Origin: Cordia subcordata
Lineage: Eukaryota; Streptophyta; Magnoliopsida; Boraginales; Cordiaceae
Length of the DNA: 64,000 nt
Assembly: GCA_028554755.1 (NCBI GenBank)
Contig: JAPTOF010000005.1
Location: 14,048,001-14,112,000, forward strand
Direction of reading: 5' to 3'
Shown: positions 1 through 11,823 of the stretch, piece by piece
Layout: each line of letters starts with the position of its first letter
Position numbering within the stretch: the first letter of the stretch is position 1
Program-made: the position numbers and the translations under genes
Notes under the pieces: model-generated
Database searches by the model: none
Told to the model about the DNA's origin: nothing
Seen by the model: only the letters and a program-made list of their open reading frames with translations

Positions 1-3000
1 CTCAAGAATAATGTGAAGATGAGTCTTTGTCTTTAAAGATCCAAGATATTTGACAATATTTTTGTGGTTCAGATTCTGTGACAGAAAAAAAACACATCAA
101 TATGTCATAAAGTGGGAAATGAGACCAGGTTGAGATGGCTTTATTCATCTATTTGTTACTCGGAAGGCCAAGTTTATCCAATAGCCATCCATATAAACAA
201 TTAGAGCATTATTAGAGTAGTACGAAATTCATAAAACAAAAATCTCAGCCCTGTTTGGTTCTTTTTTATTTTTTGCTTTTAAAAACATGTTTTTCAAAAC
301 ACAATTCGGAAACAGTTTTTGAGAACATAAGTCTTAAAAGACTCATTTGGGAACTTCTATGGTAGAGTAGAGGTAAAGTAGAGCGAGATTAAAGAGAAAA
401 GTGTTTGCAATAATGGTATCTTAATTATAAAAGTGCCATCAATGAAGTAGACTCCCCCTTGTTTTTGTGGAGGTCTCAGGCACAAGATATTGAAAACATC
501 TGTTTGTTGTCCTCTGTCTTCTGTTTTTAAAACAGCATTCTTGAGAACTGTTTTCAAAAAACTAAAAACAAAAACAGTCTTTTGAAACATTTTTTTTAAT
601 TTTTTTTTTGCTTTTGAAAATTAAAAACTGTTTTTAAAAACAGAATCCAAACAAGCCCTTAATCTGGTGTAATTTTAATGTATTGCACATGCAGGAGTTC
701 CAGATATACAGAAAACTGTGAAGATAGAACATGTTGTCTGCACTAAGTGTTCACTCTTATATATGTGGCATATCATGTAGAAAATGGATGCAAGGGACAA
801 GAAAATTGATCTGCAGCACCTGAACATTATCACAAGCAGTATAAACAGTCCTCTGTTTTGTGATAACAGGGCATTGATTGAGTGGTAAAATAGTATCCTA
901 TTATGGATTATAGATCACAGATGCTGCATGAAAAGCTTACCTTGAGCAAATCTATCTCTTGCTGCAACATTGATGCGTGAAACCAATCCCAACATATTAA
1001 AAAGACCAGTAATTAGTGAGTAAAGCTAAAGGAAAAATGAAATACACTGTATTAAATATAATTAAACAATGAAGCATTTGGTTACCTTATCTTGGTTGTG
1101 ATAGAAGTATGTCATAGACAAGGGAATATATCGTACAAATTTGAGGAATAAAGAAGAATATCATAGGCCGGCCAAGTGGACACAGAAACAGGAAAGCATT
1201 TCTAAAGAGAAAGCAAACCGCCTATCAAACTTACGCAAGATATTTATAGTTTACCATAAGTCTACGATAAACTCTCTCAGTAGTTCAACAAGACTAGAGA
1301 ATATACACGATTAGGTTTCACAATTCATCATCAGATCAGAAAATTATGTGCCTGTTTGGTTCAGGTTTTTTTTTAGCTCAGTTCTTCAAAAATAAAAACA
1401 GTTTCTGAGAAAAAAAATTGTTAAAAAAACTTGCTTGCGAACTTTGTTCTTAAAACAATGCTAAACTTCAGAAAAACAAAAACTCTGTGGATAAAAAACC
1501 AAAAAGCAGGTGATGGTTTATTTTCAAACCCCCAGCCTTTTTGATTCTGTATTGCAAAGAGAGAGAAAGACTGATAAAATATTACACTAATATGGCTGAA
1601 GAAAAATAACCAAACAAGAATCAAAGAAAAACTGATACATTTGAGTATGTAAAACTATTGACTAATGATACAATTCTTGAGGTTTTTCACATTTACAGGT
1701 TGGGAGCTTGACTAAACTTTTAGCCCTTTTTTTTGGCTATCTGCCAATAACTTGTAGAGAAAAGATAGAAGACTAGGGCAAAATGTGTTTTTTATGGTAG
1801 AACAGATGTAAAGTGTAGAGGGATTAAAGAGAAAGTGTTTGCCATTGTAATGATTTCTTAATTAGAAAATTGCCATTAGTGAGGACATTGTGGAGTTCTT
1901 TAAAACAAGATGTTGAAAACATCTTTTTGTTGTTCTTTGTTTTTGGTTTGTAAAACAACTATTCTGAGAATTGTTTTCAAAAACAAAAACAAAAAGAGCC
2001 TTTCCAAACAAATTTTTTATCCTTTTATTTTTAAAAACTAAAAATTTGTTTCTAGAAACTGATTCCAATGAGGCCCTATATTACTCAACAAGCTTGTGTC
2101 ACGCCATTCCTTGAAAATTTGAAAAAATATCACTAGGACAACTTAAATGCTTCCCGTAGGCACTAATGCAACAATCAAAGCATCCAATAATATGAAATTC
2201 ATAAACTACCAGCAATATTGTTTTTTTTAGTTTTTCTTTTTTCTTTTTTGTTGGGGGGGGGGGGGGGTTTGGTGGTGGTGGGGATCCGAGACACACTTGA
2301 CTCTTTAAATGCAGGTACCAGTCTTCTACCATTGTCACCTGCAGAAATTATGTTGACTTTTTCAGAAACTCTAACTCAAATGTTACAGACCATTGCTTGT
2401 CTTCTGATTGTTTAGAAGTGTTCAATGGAAAAACACTATATTTATCCAAGCAAAGCAAAAATATTTGCCCTCAATTTTCTGCACAGTTTATTGACCTAAT
2501 GTGTTTGTTAGTGGCATTACAGCTTCCAAGTGCCTTGGTCCATTCCTGGTTCCTTCTTGCTATTGACAATATCCCAATAGAAGTGTAATCCATTATCAAA
2601 AGATTAAATATGAACTCGAACAATCTAGACTGATGCATTCAAAGGCATCTCTATGTTAGATATAGCAGATCTAAATGGAAGAGATATTGAAAGTTAAATA
2701 TTACCTTCCATCCCATTTACTTGCAATACTCCATTTTGGGATGTCCCAGAATTTTTTCCATTTTAAGAAATAAACAGACTATCTCATAGCTCCTAAATTG
2801 ACCTTTGTTTAATAGGAGTTGGAAACTCTTTTACTTTTTCAGAATCTGAGCTAATGAGGCTAGTTTGACAAACTTATAAGTATTTAATTTGCAAACAAGA
2901 CACTTAATCACGTCCCTTAATAAAGTGGAATCGACAAATGGACAGAAGAAAGGGTTCAGGGCAGTAAAATTACAAAAAGTTCAATAACATATGTATATTC

Positions 3001-4963
3001 CTAATTGATAAAAAGAAAAAGAAACAAAAAAAGGAAAGCAAATAAAAGATTAGCACATAATAATTCAGTTCAATATAATATAATCCCAAAACAAAATGTA
3101 CCAGATAATCAGGGAAAACGTAAAAACCTAAAAGGAAGAGAGAAGAATTTGCCAGAAAGAAAAGAAAAAAACAATTACATAAAGCATAGGCTTCAACAAT
3201 TTCACCACATCTATTGCAAGTAAACATCTTCAGCCGTCTGTATGGCCAAAAAGACCTTCTATTGAGAGAATTTCAGAAGTAACACAGTGCAATAAAAAGG
3301 CCATGTTCATTTTCTCTCAGTCAAAACATTTAGGAGGTACTATCATAGACATTCTTTAAATGACTCCAACAATTTATCCTACACTTATTCTGTTTTTGCA
3401 CACCTAACACGTGACCAGCTATATCTGGATACTATTGATGACCTAAGGGTACACACATCCAAATTCAATATTTTTACCCAAAAGTTGCAAATACAGATAT
3501 ATCACATAGATACATGCATGCATACATCAAAACAAATGCATACAGCCATCTCAGTTAGACCATATGCCACACGTATAACCACATACATGCGTGCATGTAC
3601 ACGTGAAAGAGAATGCTCACAGCCATCTAAATTAAATTATATATCAGAGTTCCTAGTACTAGTGGTAATCAATGCACACATGGTTCAGAGCAATTCAGAG
3701 TATGAAGTGAACTTATCTATATAAAAAGTGAACAACGAAAAGAGGGTTTCAAAAATATTTTAGAAGAATACCATAATGGTGTTGAGATCCTCTTGCACAA
3801 TATTCTCGAGAGAAACTTGCTTTATAGCAACAAAGTCTCCATTTTCCAAATCCAAACCCTTGTACACTCGCCCATAGGCTCCTTTTCCTATCTCATCTCC
3901 AAGCATCTTCCAACAATAACAACAAAAATCATCATATGAAAAACAGAACATGTAACTATCTTTGTGTGAGAACTAAAGTCTTTGGAAATCAATGAATGTC
4001 TAGCACAATAACATGAACATCATAATATTTACAATAATATGTAAAATTCAAAAATAACACATTATATTCATTCGGAATTGAAGAATTTGCGTAACTAAAT
4101 TAAACTTACAAGCATTTATCACAAGTTACAACTTGCTGCACAGTATAAAAGCCTGATATTTACCTATTGAAATTTATAGATAAATTTTAGGGGGCAAAAA
4201 TTGGGGAGGGGGGAAAACAAACATGCATTATATAGAAACCAAAACCAAAAGGTGCATCAGATTAATAATCTAAGATAAACAAATATATATTATATCTTGA
4301 AAAAGTTCAGAAGCCTGATTCTCAATTTCAATTCAAATCTTCAAAAAGTAAAACATAATTTTGAGAAAGTAAACCATAAAGAACCGAAAATTCTTACACA
4401 TTATGCAAGTATTATGCGTTGCAACTTGTTGAATAAACCTAGCCATGTACGTACCAAAATTCACATCCAAATTGCGGAACAAAAAGAGAATGCATTGTCT
4501 GTATAAAGCCAAAATTCTCATATAATTGATTAACAAAAGAAATTCCTGTTTCCAAATTTAATTATGAAAAGAATCCGCTCATTAGAGAGCAGCAGCTCGG
4601 GTGACTGGGACCCACATTAGCTTTAAATCGTAAAATGTAGAATTTCACAATCCTAATTCTGGATTTCCATGCAACCCTAGTAAATTTGCAAGAGGTTGTC
4701 TCCATAACTCGAACACCCCAATAAAACCCATTCTACGATAAAAAAAATTAAAATATATATATTAAATATATTGTAAAAATTCAGAAGCCAAAAAAAAAAA
4801 AAAACTAGATTTTGAGTGCACATTTTGGCAGTAAAACATATTAAAAAAAAACCCCTAATTCTGGGCAAAAAAGAATGCAAAAAAAAAAAAGAAAATTTCT
4901 TACATATTTTCCTTCGAGAGTCTTTGATTTATGAAAAGCAGACGTCGTCGTTTGGCGAGACAT
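1..4963 (-). CDS. M3KE1: MAP3K epsilon-type serine/threonine protein kinase, 5' part (cut by left window edge)
   Basis: Four coding exons can be read on the minus strand: 4904-4963, 3772-3906, 941-961 and 1-75. All join in phase 0 and give 97 codons. The start ATG at 4961-4963 opens MSRQTTTSAFHKSKTLEGKY. Exon 2 carries the glycine-rich loop GKGAYGRV and the VAIK lysine at residue 49. Exon 3 supplies the alpha-C glutamate, and exon 4 runs from NLNHKNIV to the hinge side (HIILE). Donors are GTAAG and GTATT; acceptors are GGAAG, TTGCAG and CACAG. By family knowledge, plant MAP3K-epsilon kinases are about 1,300-residue cytoplasmic and plasma-membrane kinases of the Cdc7/Cdc15-like branch, needed for cell division and pollen viability. 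The rest of the gene lies left of the window. The family is clear; the exact paralogue is not. Confidence 0.93.
249..661. repeat. MITE-like repeat, copy 1, in a MAP3K-epsilon intron
   Basis: The left end starts CCCTGTTTGGTTC and the right end reads CCAAACAAGCCC, so the termini are imperfect inverted repeats of the GGGC(T)TGTTTGG type common in plant MITEs. The interior is AT-rich with many short A/T tracts. The right-hand 310 bp (about 345-661) is homologous to 1788-2076. No coding capacity is seen. The transposon superfamily is not assigned. Confidence 0.6.
941..961 (-). CDS. M3KE1: 21-nt micro-exon of the MAP3K-epsilon gene
   Basis: This exon encodes the seven residues QEIDLLK. It lies between a TTGCAG acceptor and a GTAAG donor, read on the minus strand. 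It is phase 0 on both sides, so skipping it would keep the reading frame. By kinase-family alignment its glutamate is the alpha-C residue that pairs with the VAIK lysine. Its flanking introns (76-940 and 962-3771) each hold a copy of the same MITE-like repeat. Confidence 0.9.
1788..2076. repeat. MITE-like repeat, copy 2, in a MAP3K-epsilon intron
   Basis: This is a diverged copy of 345-661 in the same orientation. Shared landmarks are TATGGTAGA, GGGATTAAAGAGAAA/GAGATTAAAGAGAAA, TGAAAACATCT and the terminal segment AT(C)CAA...GCCC. It lies in the intron upstream of the 21-nt exon. Another TGTTTGG...CCAAACA bounded segment, about 1348-1622, lies just before it and may be a related element. Confidence 0.5.
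2253..2267 (+). repeat. poly-G tract of 15 with GGT-rich extension
   Basis: Fifteen consecutive G bases are followed by TTTGGTGGTGGTGGGG, after a T-rich stretch. The tract lies in a MAP3K-epsilon intron, where the transcript carries the C-rich strand. It has G-quadruplex potential on the plus strand and is likely length-polymorphic. Confidence 0.8.
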
Positions 4964-5731
4964 CTTTCTTTCTCCGCTTTCTCTGCTTGGTCCAAATTCA
5001 AACAAAAACCCTAGAGATATTCCATTCCGCGGATCACCGGCGAGGGTTTTTTGGTCGGAGAATGAAACCACCGTCCAAAATGACAGTTGTCTTCTTGTTT
5101 ATTATTTTGTGTGTGTGTATTTATATATATAAATAGATAGACAGATAGATAGATTATGTGTATTTAAAAGTTGTGATGAGAGAGAGGAAACAGGGCGTAT
5201 TGTTATTTGGAAATGACGGACGTAGAGTAGAGTTGCTCCGACTGAATCACGTGTGTGTATATATATATTTGTGTACGTGTATATATATAATTGTCAGAAA
5301 TCGAGCGTAGGAGGCCAAAACTCAATTGGCAATGTCAACGATGTTTAACGGTTTAATTATACTGAAGTTAAGAAATACATTATTCAGCAAAAGAAAATAA
5401 AATTATATAACAGAAAACTAACTGATTCAGATAATAAATTATACGCTTTTAGATAGAAAAATAAATTATGATCCTCACTTTTACATAGCAGTAACTTTTT
5501 GATATGAAAAATCAATGAACTTAATATTGTGTTTAACCTTGAAGATTTTCTTAAAGAATCTAAGGAACTCTTTGGCTCGTCTTATAAAAAACACTTTTTA
5601 GTAACACTTTAAAAAAATATTTTCAAAGAGTTTTATTTTTTCAAAAGCTACTCCTAATACTAATTAGAAAAAAGTATTTTTCATTAAAAAGTGATTTTTA
5701 TATAGAAAAATGGTCACTAATTAATAATTTG
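4964..5731. other. 5' flank of the MAP3K-epsilon gene
   Basis: This is non-coding DNA upstream of the kinase start. It contains a GATA-type microsatellite at about 5133-5155 and TA/TG-rich tracts at 5100-5130 and 5250-5290. An A/T-rich segment at about 5570-5710 resembles a degraded MITE. The promoter is presumably here, but I could not pick a TATA box with confidence because TATA-like strings are too frequent. Confidence 0.5.
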
Positions 5732-6199
5732 TATACTCAAATTAAATAATACTATATCAAAATTCTAAAATTGTCTGACCAAAAAATAAATTAATTAAGC
5801 ATTCTTAAAATTTTATCTTCTAAAATTATATTTTTATTACAAAAAATTTCGCCACTTATATACCATTTTGGAAATCAAACAAACTCATACAAAATATAAT
5901 GATAAGAACTCAAAGTTTCAAACTAAAAAATAAAAAAAGATTACATCTAATATTGGGTAATATTGGGGGATAAATTACTCTGTCATTATACCAAGGTTGT
6001 GCCTTAAAATAAACTAAAAAACTAATATATATATATATGTATATATCAAATGTTTGGTACAAATTGCTACTTCCAACCATTGTAATAATATCATGCTTTA
6101 AAATATTTGCCTACTAACAATGGAAAAAAAATAAGAAAAAATTTCTACATAAAATTATTTTACAAAAAGTTATAAATAAGTTGAACTTAATATAATTTT
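5732..6199 (+). repeat. left copy of the ~470-bp direct repeat flanking the pararetroviral block
   Basis: This segment is repeated at 25035-25505 in the same orientation. Only a few substitutions, one TA-repeat length change and A-tract changes separate the copies. The bases before this copy and after the right copy are unrelated to the viral DNA. The arrangement is therefore host, repeat, insert, repeat, host, as in a target-site duplication. The last bases (ATTTT) also match the viral sequence at the junction, which is microhomology. Confidence 0.85.
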
Positions 6200-6590
6200 T
6201 TGGTTGTGGTCGGAAGAGTCTCATTCTCTTGCAAATTAAAGAAAGCATTAGCATATAGCTTAAATTTTTCTTTATCCATTATTATGGATTGATGTGTAGG
6301 AGGATAGGTTGATTCCACTTGTTCTCCATTTTTCAATTTCCAAATTCTTTCTAGAGTATTAATATGTTGCCCTAGATAATTTTCTAAAAACCATGGAATA
6401 AAATCTTTTATTTGATTTATATTTTCCAAATGGTTATAGAACTAATCTTGAAGTATTTTCCTTTCTGCTAAATCTATATTTTTAGCAAACCAATCTCTGA
6501 AAGGTTGATATATAGGTTTTTGAAATTCAGCTTGTATTTGTTTCCTAGCTGAACTGCTTTGGGGTGAAATTAATTTTATTTTGATTCATT
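6200..6590 (-). pseudogene. coat protein N-terminal fragment (copy A, right end of the linear molecule)
   Basis: The fragment encodes the start of the coat ORF (MNQNKI...) and stops inside it at the host junction, after LPTTTK. It is broken by a TAG (TTCTATAAC CAT TAG, near 6440) where copy B has a glutamine codon. The first residues also differ from copy B: the start reads like the TTCACCCCAA segment found in the last ORF. The coat N-terminal region is helical and charged. It has no function in this state. Confidence 0.8.
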
Positions 6591-6689
6591 ATTAAATTGG
6601 AAAGTTTAATTCTGACTCAGTTATTTCTGGTCTAAAATTTTCTTCAGGATTATTATATATACCCTGAGCTATATTATCTTCATTAATTT

Positions 6690-7674
6690 TTATACCTTTT
6701 CAGATTCTGACTTAGAAGATAAACTGTCTTGAGTATTAGGTAAATCAACTTTATAGTCTATAGGAGAAATATAAGAATGAATAGAACTAGTTCTAGAATA
6801 TCTAGATTTTCCTAGTCCTGAAGTACTACCTAATTTAGATGTACTTTTCCTATTAAACTGAATTTGTATATCTCCAGTAGATGTTTGGATTGCATCCACC
6901 AAATCTTCATTTATTAATGGTGTTGCTGGAATTATCTTTTCAGCTAACCAAGTTTCTGGAAAGTCTATTTCATCCCATTTTATAGATCTACGCGTTGTTA
7001 TTTTAGATCTATTAAAATTGGTTTCAAATAATATGGTTTCTTGTTGATTAATATTCATCAACTTACACTTTGGATTCAAAGTATATAAAGGCTTAAAATA
7101 TACCCTATAACAGATACAAATAACTTCTGTACCTGGCAAATAATTATAACCATGCGTCTTCACATATAAAGTTAACGCATCCAATATATTAACATCCGAC
7201 AAAGATAATTGTAAATTCGGATAAGCATTAAAATATATAGGACCATGAGCTAAACTAGATTCTATTATGCCTATGAGAGATTGACGCCAGTTCATATTAC
7301 GAGCATCACGTAATACAGCCAAAAATGATTCAGGTAAACCAGATAAAGTAAGAGGTTTAAAAGCTACCTGAATAAGTCCAATATGTAAGAACTTATATTC
7401 TGATGTATATGCATCAATATCTTCTTGACTAAGTAATTTGATAGTCAATTCCTCATTATGTATAGGAACAGATTCTTCACAAGTTTTAACAATTTTTTTT
7501 AAAACTCAATTTATCAAAAGTACCAAAAGAATATATCATCCTTGGTTCTATTTTAGGAATTGTCCACTTATTCAACAAATCTAGATTCTTAGGAATTTCA
7601 TATTCTTCCTTTTTATTGTTTTTCACAGTATTCTGATTTTTTACAAATATGGAAAGTATTGCAGACATACTCAA
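6690..7674 (-). pseudogene. caulimovirid 30K-family movement protein (copy A, frameshifted)
   Basis: The first 62 codons (7486-7674) and the main part (6690-7448) are in different frames. The break is at an A-run near 7490-7500, so one extra base separates them. The main part carries typical badnavirus/caulimovirus movement motifs: LHIGLIQVAFKPL, DARN, SLIGIIESSLAHGPIYFN, YPNLQLSL and ALTLYVKTHGYNYLPG. The C-terminal third is serine-rich and low in order. In the family this protein forms tubules through plasmodesmata for cell-to-cell spread. Compared with the joint segment at 17500-17520, bases are missing near 6700, which shortens the C-terminus. Confidence 0.88.
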
Positions 7675-7763
7675 ATTATATGAGCAATCAAGTGATGAAT
7701 TGAAATAATACTGATCAATATAAGAATTGAGTTAATACTCATAACTGTCAGTATGACTAACAG

Positions 7764-7775
7764 GCTCTGATACCA
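7764..7775 (-). promoter_or_regulatory. tRNA-Met primer-binding site of the pararetrovirus
   Basis: Read on the minus strand the bases are TGGTATCAGAGC, complementary to the 3' end of plant initiator tRNA-Met. This is the conserved minus-strand DNA primer site and conventional genome origin of Caulimoviridae. It sits about 90 bp upstream of the movement ORF. Copy B lacks it. Confidence 0.92.
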
Positions 7776-8683
7776 ACAAGGCCCAGGTGATAAGACTACA
7801 AATAATAGCAGTCCGTGGATATGAATGAGTCCTTAAGTTTTAAGCTATATCTGAGATATGCAAAAGAATGGATCCCTGGTATGTTACCTAATATATAATC
7901 AAACCCTAATCATGGAGTGAACAAAGAAGAAGGTCCTGTGCCAAAACGCCTTCAAACACAATAGCGGCAACAGGCAAATGGAGCTGGGACACTCCTAGGA
8001 TTCAATCATATACTTCGAACCAAGACTCCAGGCAATATCAAAGATATATCATAACCCTTAAGACTAACACATATCAGCGGAGCATTTGAGGGTTATCATC
8101 TTGGTCTAATATTGGCTTAAAACAACTCTTATATTATATCAGCATTATATCAATTCATCAACAACTCAGCCTGTCATTAGGCCAAGAATCAAAACAAATA
8201 AAAATAAATGACAGAAAAATAAAAAAGAGAGTACCTGAGATAGAACCTCTGAGCTTTTTATTATTATTATTATTTTTTTCAAAATGTACAAAATATAAAA
8301 TTGAAAACTAAACTAAATTTTTCGTTGTTGTTTCTCAGTCCAAGTTGTGGCTTTTATAAACAATTGAAGCCTTGGATTTGAAACAAAACTTCAAAACAAT
8401 TCTTCACGGACTTCACATATTTCGAATCCGCGAAACATCCTAATTACAAACAGTGAAAAGTAAAATACTGTTTATCTACAGTACTTCCACTATCTATGAA
8501 TAGTAGAACTGTTTGCCTAATATTGACAAATCTTCTTTCCATCTGTCCTCGTTGATTTTATCTAATCAACTGTGACTCTTCTGTTTGATTGTTGAGTCAT
8601 CAGATTCCTTTGTCTTTGAGTAATTATCACGACCGCTTTCTCCACTGTCATCATGATAACCACTATTCTTTCTTCTTTTTCAC
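7776..8683 (-). promoter_or_regulatory. pararetroviral large non-coding region (copy A)
   Basis: This region lies between the end of the last ORF and the primer-binding site and matches 24149-25034 in copy B. It has a TATA-like TTTATAAAAG at 8351-8360 (minus strand), placed about 580 bp before the primer site. That fits a pregenomic-RNA promoter followed by a long leader. By family analogy the leader would be structured with short upstream ORFs; I did not fold it. Confidence 0.65.
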
Positions 8684-9465
8684 CTAAACTTTATCCTGTT
8701 TAGGATCGGATTGGGACGATTCTCTCTTCTTCTTTATTTGAAGTGGCCCTTTTAACGCGTCTGTCATTGATTCGAACACGTCATCCAAGGAATAGATTTC
8801 TTCTTCCTCTGGATCTTGGGACTGACCTGCAAGACAAAAATATCTGCTGCCTTGGGGTGAAATCTCCATTGATTTCTCTGAAGATGTATCACTCTGTTGA
8901 GTGAATTGGATCATTTCATCCTTCACATTCTCCATATTTTGCAACATTATTTCCTGCAATGTAATGGACGGATTATCTTTCTGAACTTTGTTAACAAATT
9001 GCTCAAACCATGATTTTGTTTCAAACAACTTCTTTTTCTCATTAGCTTCTTTCTTGTATTGCTGAAGCTTTTCTTCGATTTCTTTGATAAGATCCTGGGA
9101 ATATAATTGATTCGTCTTAGGATCTTTTTGGATCATCTTATGCCAGAATTTTGTAAAGTATATTCTTTTCAAACATGGTACATGCTTATCTGTATGACCA
9201 ACTTCTGGAATCCATCTGATAATCCACGGAATTGAGAACTCCAGAAAGAAATACATTGTTGCAGTTTCTTCAACTGATTGTTGATCTTCAAGGTTCTGCA
9301 TCCTTGGTGAGACTTCCATCCATCTAGTATATAGATCTTTGAATGGATTTGGAAGTATTGATGAATTTGGACCAAACTGATTCCACCAAATTATAAACCA
9401 TAATGGAATATCCTTATCAAGGATTGTACCAGCTATCTTCACGAACCATGAATGTTTATGCTGGT

Positions 9466-11102
9466 TGATATTGCTATTTGAGCACAAGCCTTAATAGCCC
9501 GCAAGTGCACGGGACGTGTGCAGTACAGTGTGTGCAAGTGCGGGGTCGAATCCACAGGGAGGCTACCTTAGTTTAGTCTCTATGTGCTCGGGTGCCTTAA
9601 ACTAGCTACGTGCGTGTGTACTTACTTAAGGATAAAAGGAGCTCAGAAAAAAGGAAAATAAAAACTAATCTATGGAGGAACTAAAAGGAGCCAAACTAAG
9701 GAAGGAAACACTAATAAAGAAGAAGGGGACCTAGGGCGATTGCATTGCAACAAGACTTGGGCTAGGATAACAGATGATGTCTATCTAAGGCTCGGGACTT
9801 CTATTGCCGTTGTGTTGATCGGGGGCTCTCTTAACCAATACTAGTGGTTCAACCCATTAGCTGGATTTAAAGCTAAGGGCCAATCCCTCCTAGCCTACGC
9901 AATTCGTGTGTAGAACTTATCCTCTTGGCTGGGTTTAAAGCCAATGACTAGCATCTAAACACTACGTGACATTAAGGCTCAATTAACCAACACTAACGTG
10001 GATGAGGAATACTCTAGTCTAGGTTAACTTATCCGCTTGGTTGGATTTAAAGCCAAGGACTAGCACCTAAACTCGACTAAGCAAAGCATGTAACCTATTA
10101 TCTGGATTTAAAGCTAAAGCCTACTCTACTAAGCAAAGCCATGAGATTACGCACAATCACATCACCCAAATAAGTAGATAAGAGCATTTGAAGCACAAAT
10201 AACACATGCATATTCACTTAGGCATTTTAACAAACACATAGACATGCTTGATTTCCAATACATAGACATATTGAATCATGCCATAAATTTATGTAAATAA
10301 ATATGTATTAAGAGCCAAATATCTACACAAATCCATTATTCAACGCCCTAATCTAATATACAATAACAATCAACCATAAATCTAGCCTAATCTAGTAACA
10401 TATTTACAAGAAATAGAGAAAGAACAAGAAGAACTTCCCTAAATTCTTGCTTCCAAATCCGTACAAATCCTTCAATTCTTTGTTTGCTGCTTCAATCCTT
10501 GCTTGGTGTGGGGTTTAGATGGTGGTTTAGGGTGGTTTGTGTAGTGGGTCGAGGTTAGGGTTTATTAGGGTTTAAGAAATAAAAGTTCCTCCCCTCAAAA
10601 TTGGGCTGAAATGAGCTTTTATAGATTTCTTCCGCGCACAGCCAGTCGACCTAGCCGGTCGACCGGCTCCTCTTTCTTGCTCGACCGGCTTCAATCTTGA
10701 TGCTCTCTGGACTGGCCGGTCGACCTAGCCGGTCGACCTGCTTCTTGAGGAACTCGACCAGCTCTAAATCTTTTATTCTCTGGAGCGGCCGGTCGACCTA
10801 GACGGTCGACCGGCTCTTCATCTAAGCCGACCGACTGGATCAGAATGCTCTCTTCTTTATTTCTTTTCTTCTGGTCTTCATCCGTTAGCTCATTTCTTCC
10901 TCGTATACGCTTGAACCCTTCCAAAACACTCCTAAAACATGGGATATAACACTTAGTATAGTATTTATGCACCTAAATACATTAAGTACAAATATTAACA
11001 AATATGCATAAACTTTATACTAAGCGCACTCAATTATGCTCTGAACACCCTTAAATATGCATGCAAAAACTAGATGCAAACATGCACAAATGACACACAT
11101 CA
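9466..11102. mobile_element. 1,637-bp TG...CA insertion, likely solo LTR, inside copy A
   Basis: The element starts TGATATTG and ends ACACATCA. Terminal inverted similarity extends about 20 bp (TGAT...ATTTG.GCA at both ends). It is flanked by CTGGT (9461-9465) and CTAGT (11103-11107), a 5-bp target duplication with one change. Copy B has the uninterrupted site. TG...CA ends, a 5-bp duplication and no pol domains fit a solo LTR. The interior has four copies of a CTGG(A/G)TTTAAAGC(C/T)AA motif (9855-10110) and a GTCGAC-rich tandem array. Alternative: a non-autonomous LTR element of another kind. Confidence 0.7.
10641..10850. repeat. ~74-bp GTCGAC-rich tandem repeat, about three units
   Basis: Units begin at 10641, 10715 and 10788, each with GCC(A/G)GTCGACCTAG(C/A)CGGTCGACC and ending near TGCTCTCTGG or TATTCTCTGGAG. 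Each unit contains the palindromes CCGGTCGACCGG or GGTCGACC. The array lies within the likely solo LTR and is much richer in G+C than its surroundings. Confidence 0.8.
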
Positions 11103-11823
11103 CTAGTCATTCTCAAAATAAAATACCTTTGAGAATCCTTCAACATAATCCCAGTAAGAATATAGTACTGGACCTTGTTGTGTTGATACCACATAGGACT
11201 TCAATTTATGTGTAGAAAGTCCCCGCTGCTCTGCATTGACAAGAGTCTTGATGTAGATTTTGCTATAAGCAATATCCTTTGACATCATATCTGCCTTTCC
11301 ACTCTTTTTGAAGTGTTCAAAATCTGCAGATTGCGTCTCCATGAGAATTTTCTCATAGTGGTGTCTCGTCTTATATGACTGAGCTGGAAATGAGAAATCA
11401 TCCAGGTATTTGGACATCAGCAACCATGGATCTTGCTGATATATGAGATCCTTCTGGGACAAATAGAGGATTATTTCCTCTCCTGCATTCTGTGTATATT
11501 GCACAGATTCATCTTGCTCTATAGTATTTAGAGCTGAAACAGAAGAACTTATATTTCTTTCCTCTGCTTTTTTCTTCAGTTCCTCAAGAAACTTTATTGT
11601 CTCTGAGTATATTGGTGAACTGGGATGAGGAAGTTTTATATCAAACTTCTGAGCACGCAATATATTTTTACGTACTTCAGCTTCTTCAGAAGCAATTTCC
11701 AATGCCTTATTTGCATGGAAGTAATCTGGAGCTTTATTTCTCCCTTTTCCACCATGACTATATTTGCCACGGCCTCTTGATGAACCACCATGGACATATT
11801 TTTCATGGCCTTGAAAACCCCCA

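Noticed and set aside
2970..3227. Hydrophobic minus-strand 85-codon frame that could look like a membrane peptide.
   Set aside because: It is a low-complexity A/T-rich intron of the MAP3K gene; the phenylalanine runs come from T-tracts.
9840..10140. Regular TTTAAAGC repeats considered as a CRISPR-like array.
   Set aside because: Spacing is irregular and the units are diverged, in a plant transposable element; CRISPR does not apply.
9466..11102. Considered as a Helitron (CTAG end) or CACTA transposon (CACTA at 11101).
   Set aside because: There is no 5' TC end or A|T insertion site, and no second CACTA end; TG...CA ends with a 5-bp duplication fit an LTR better.
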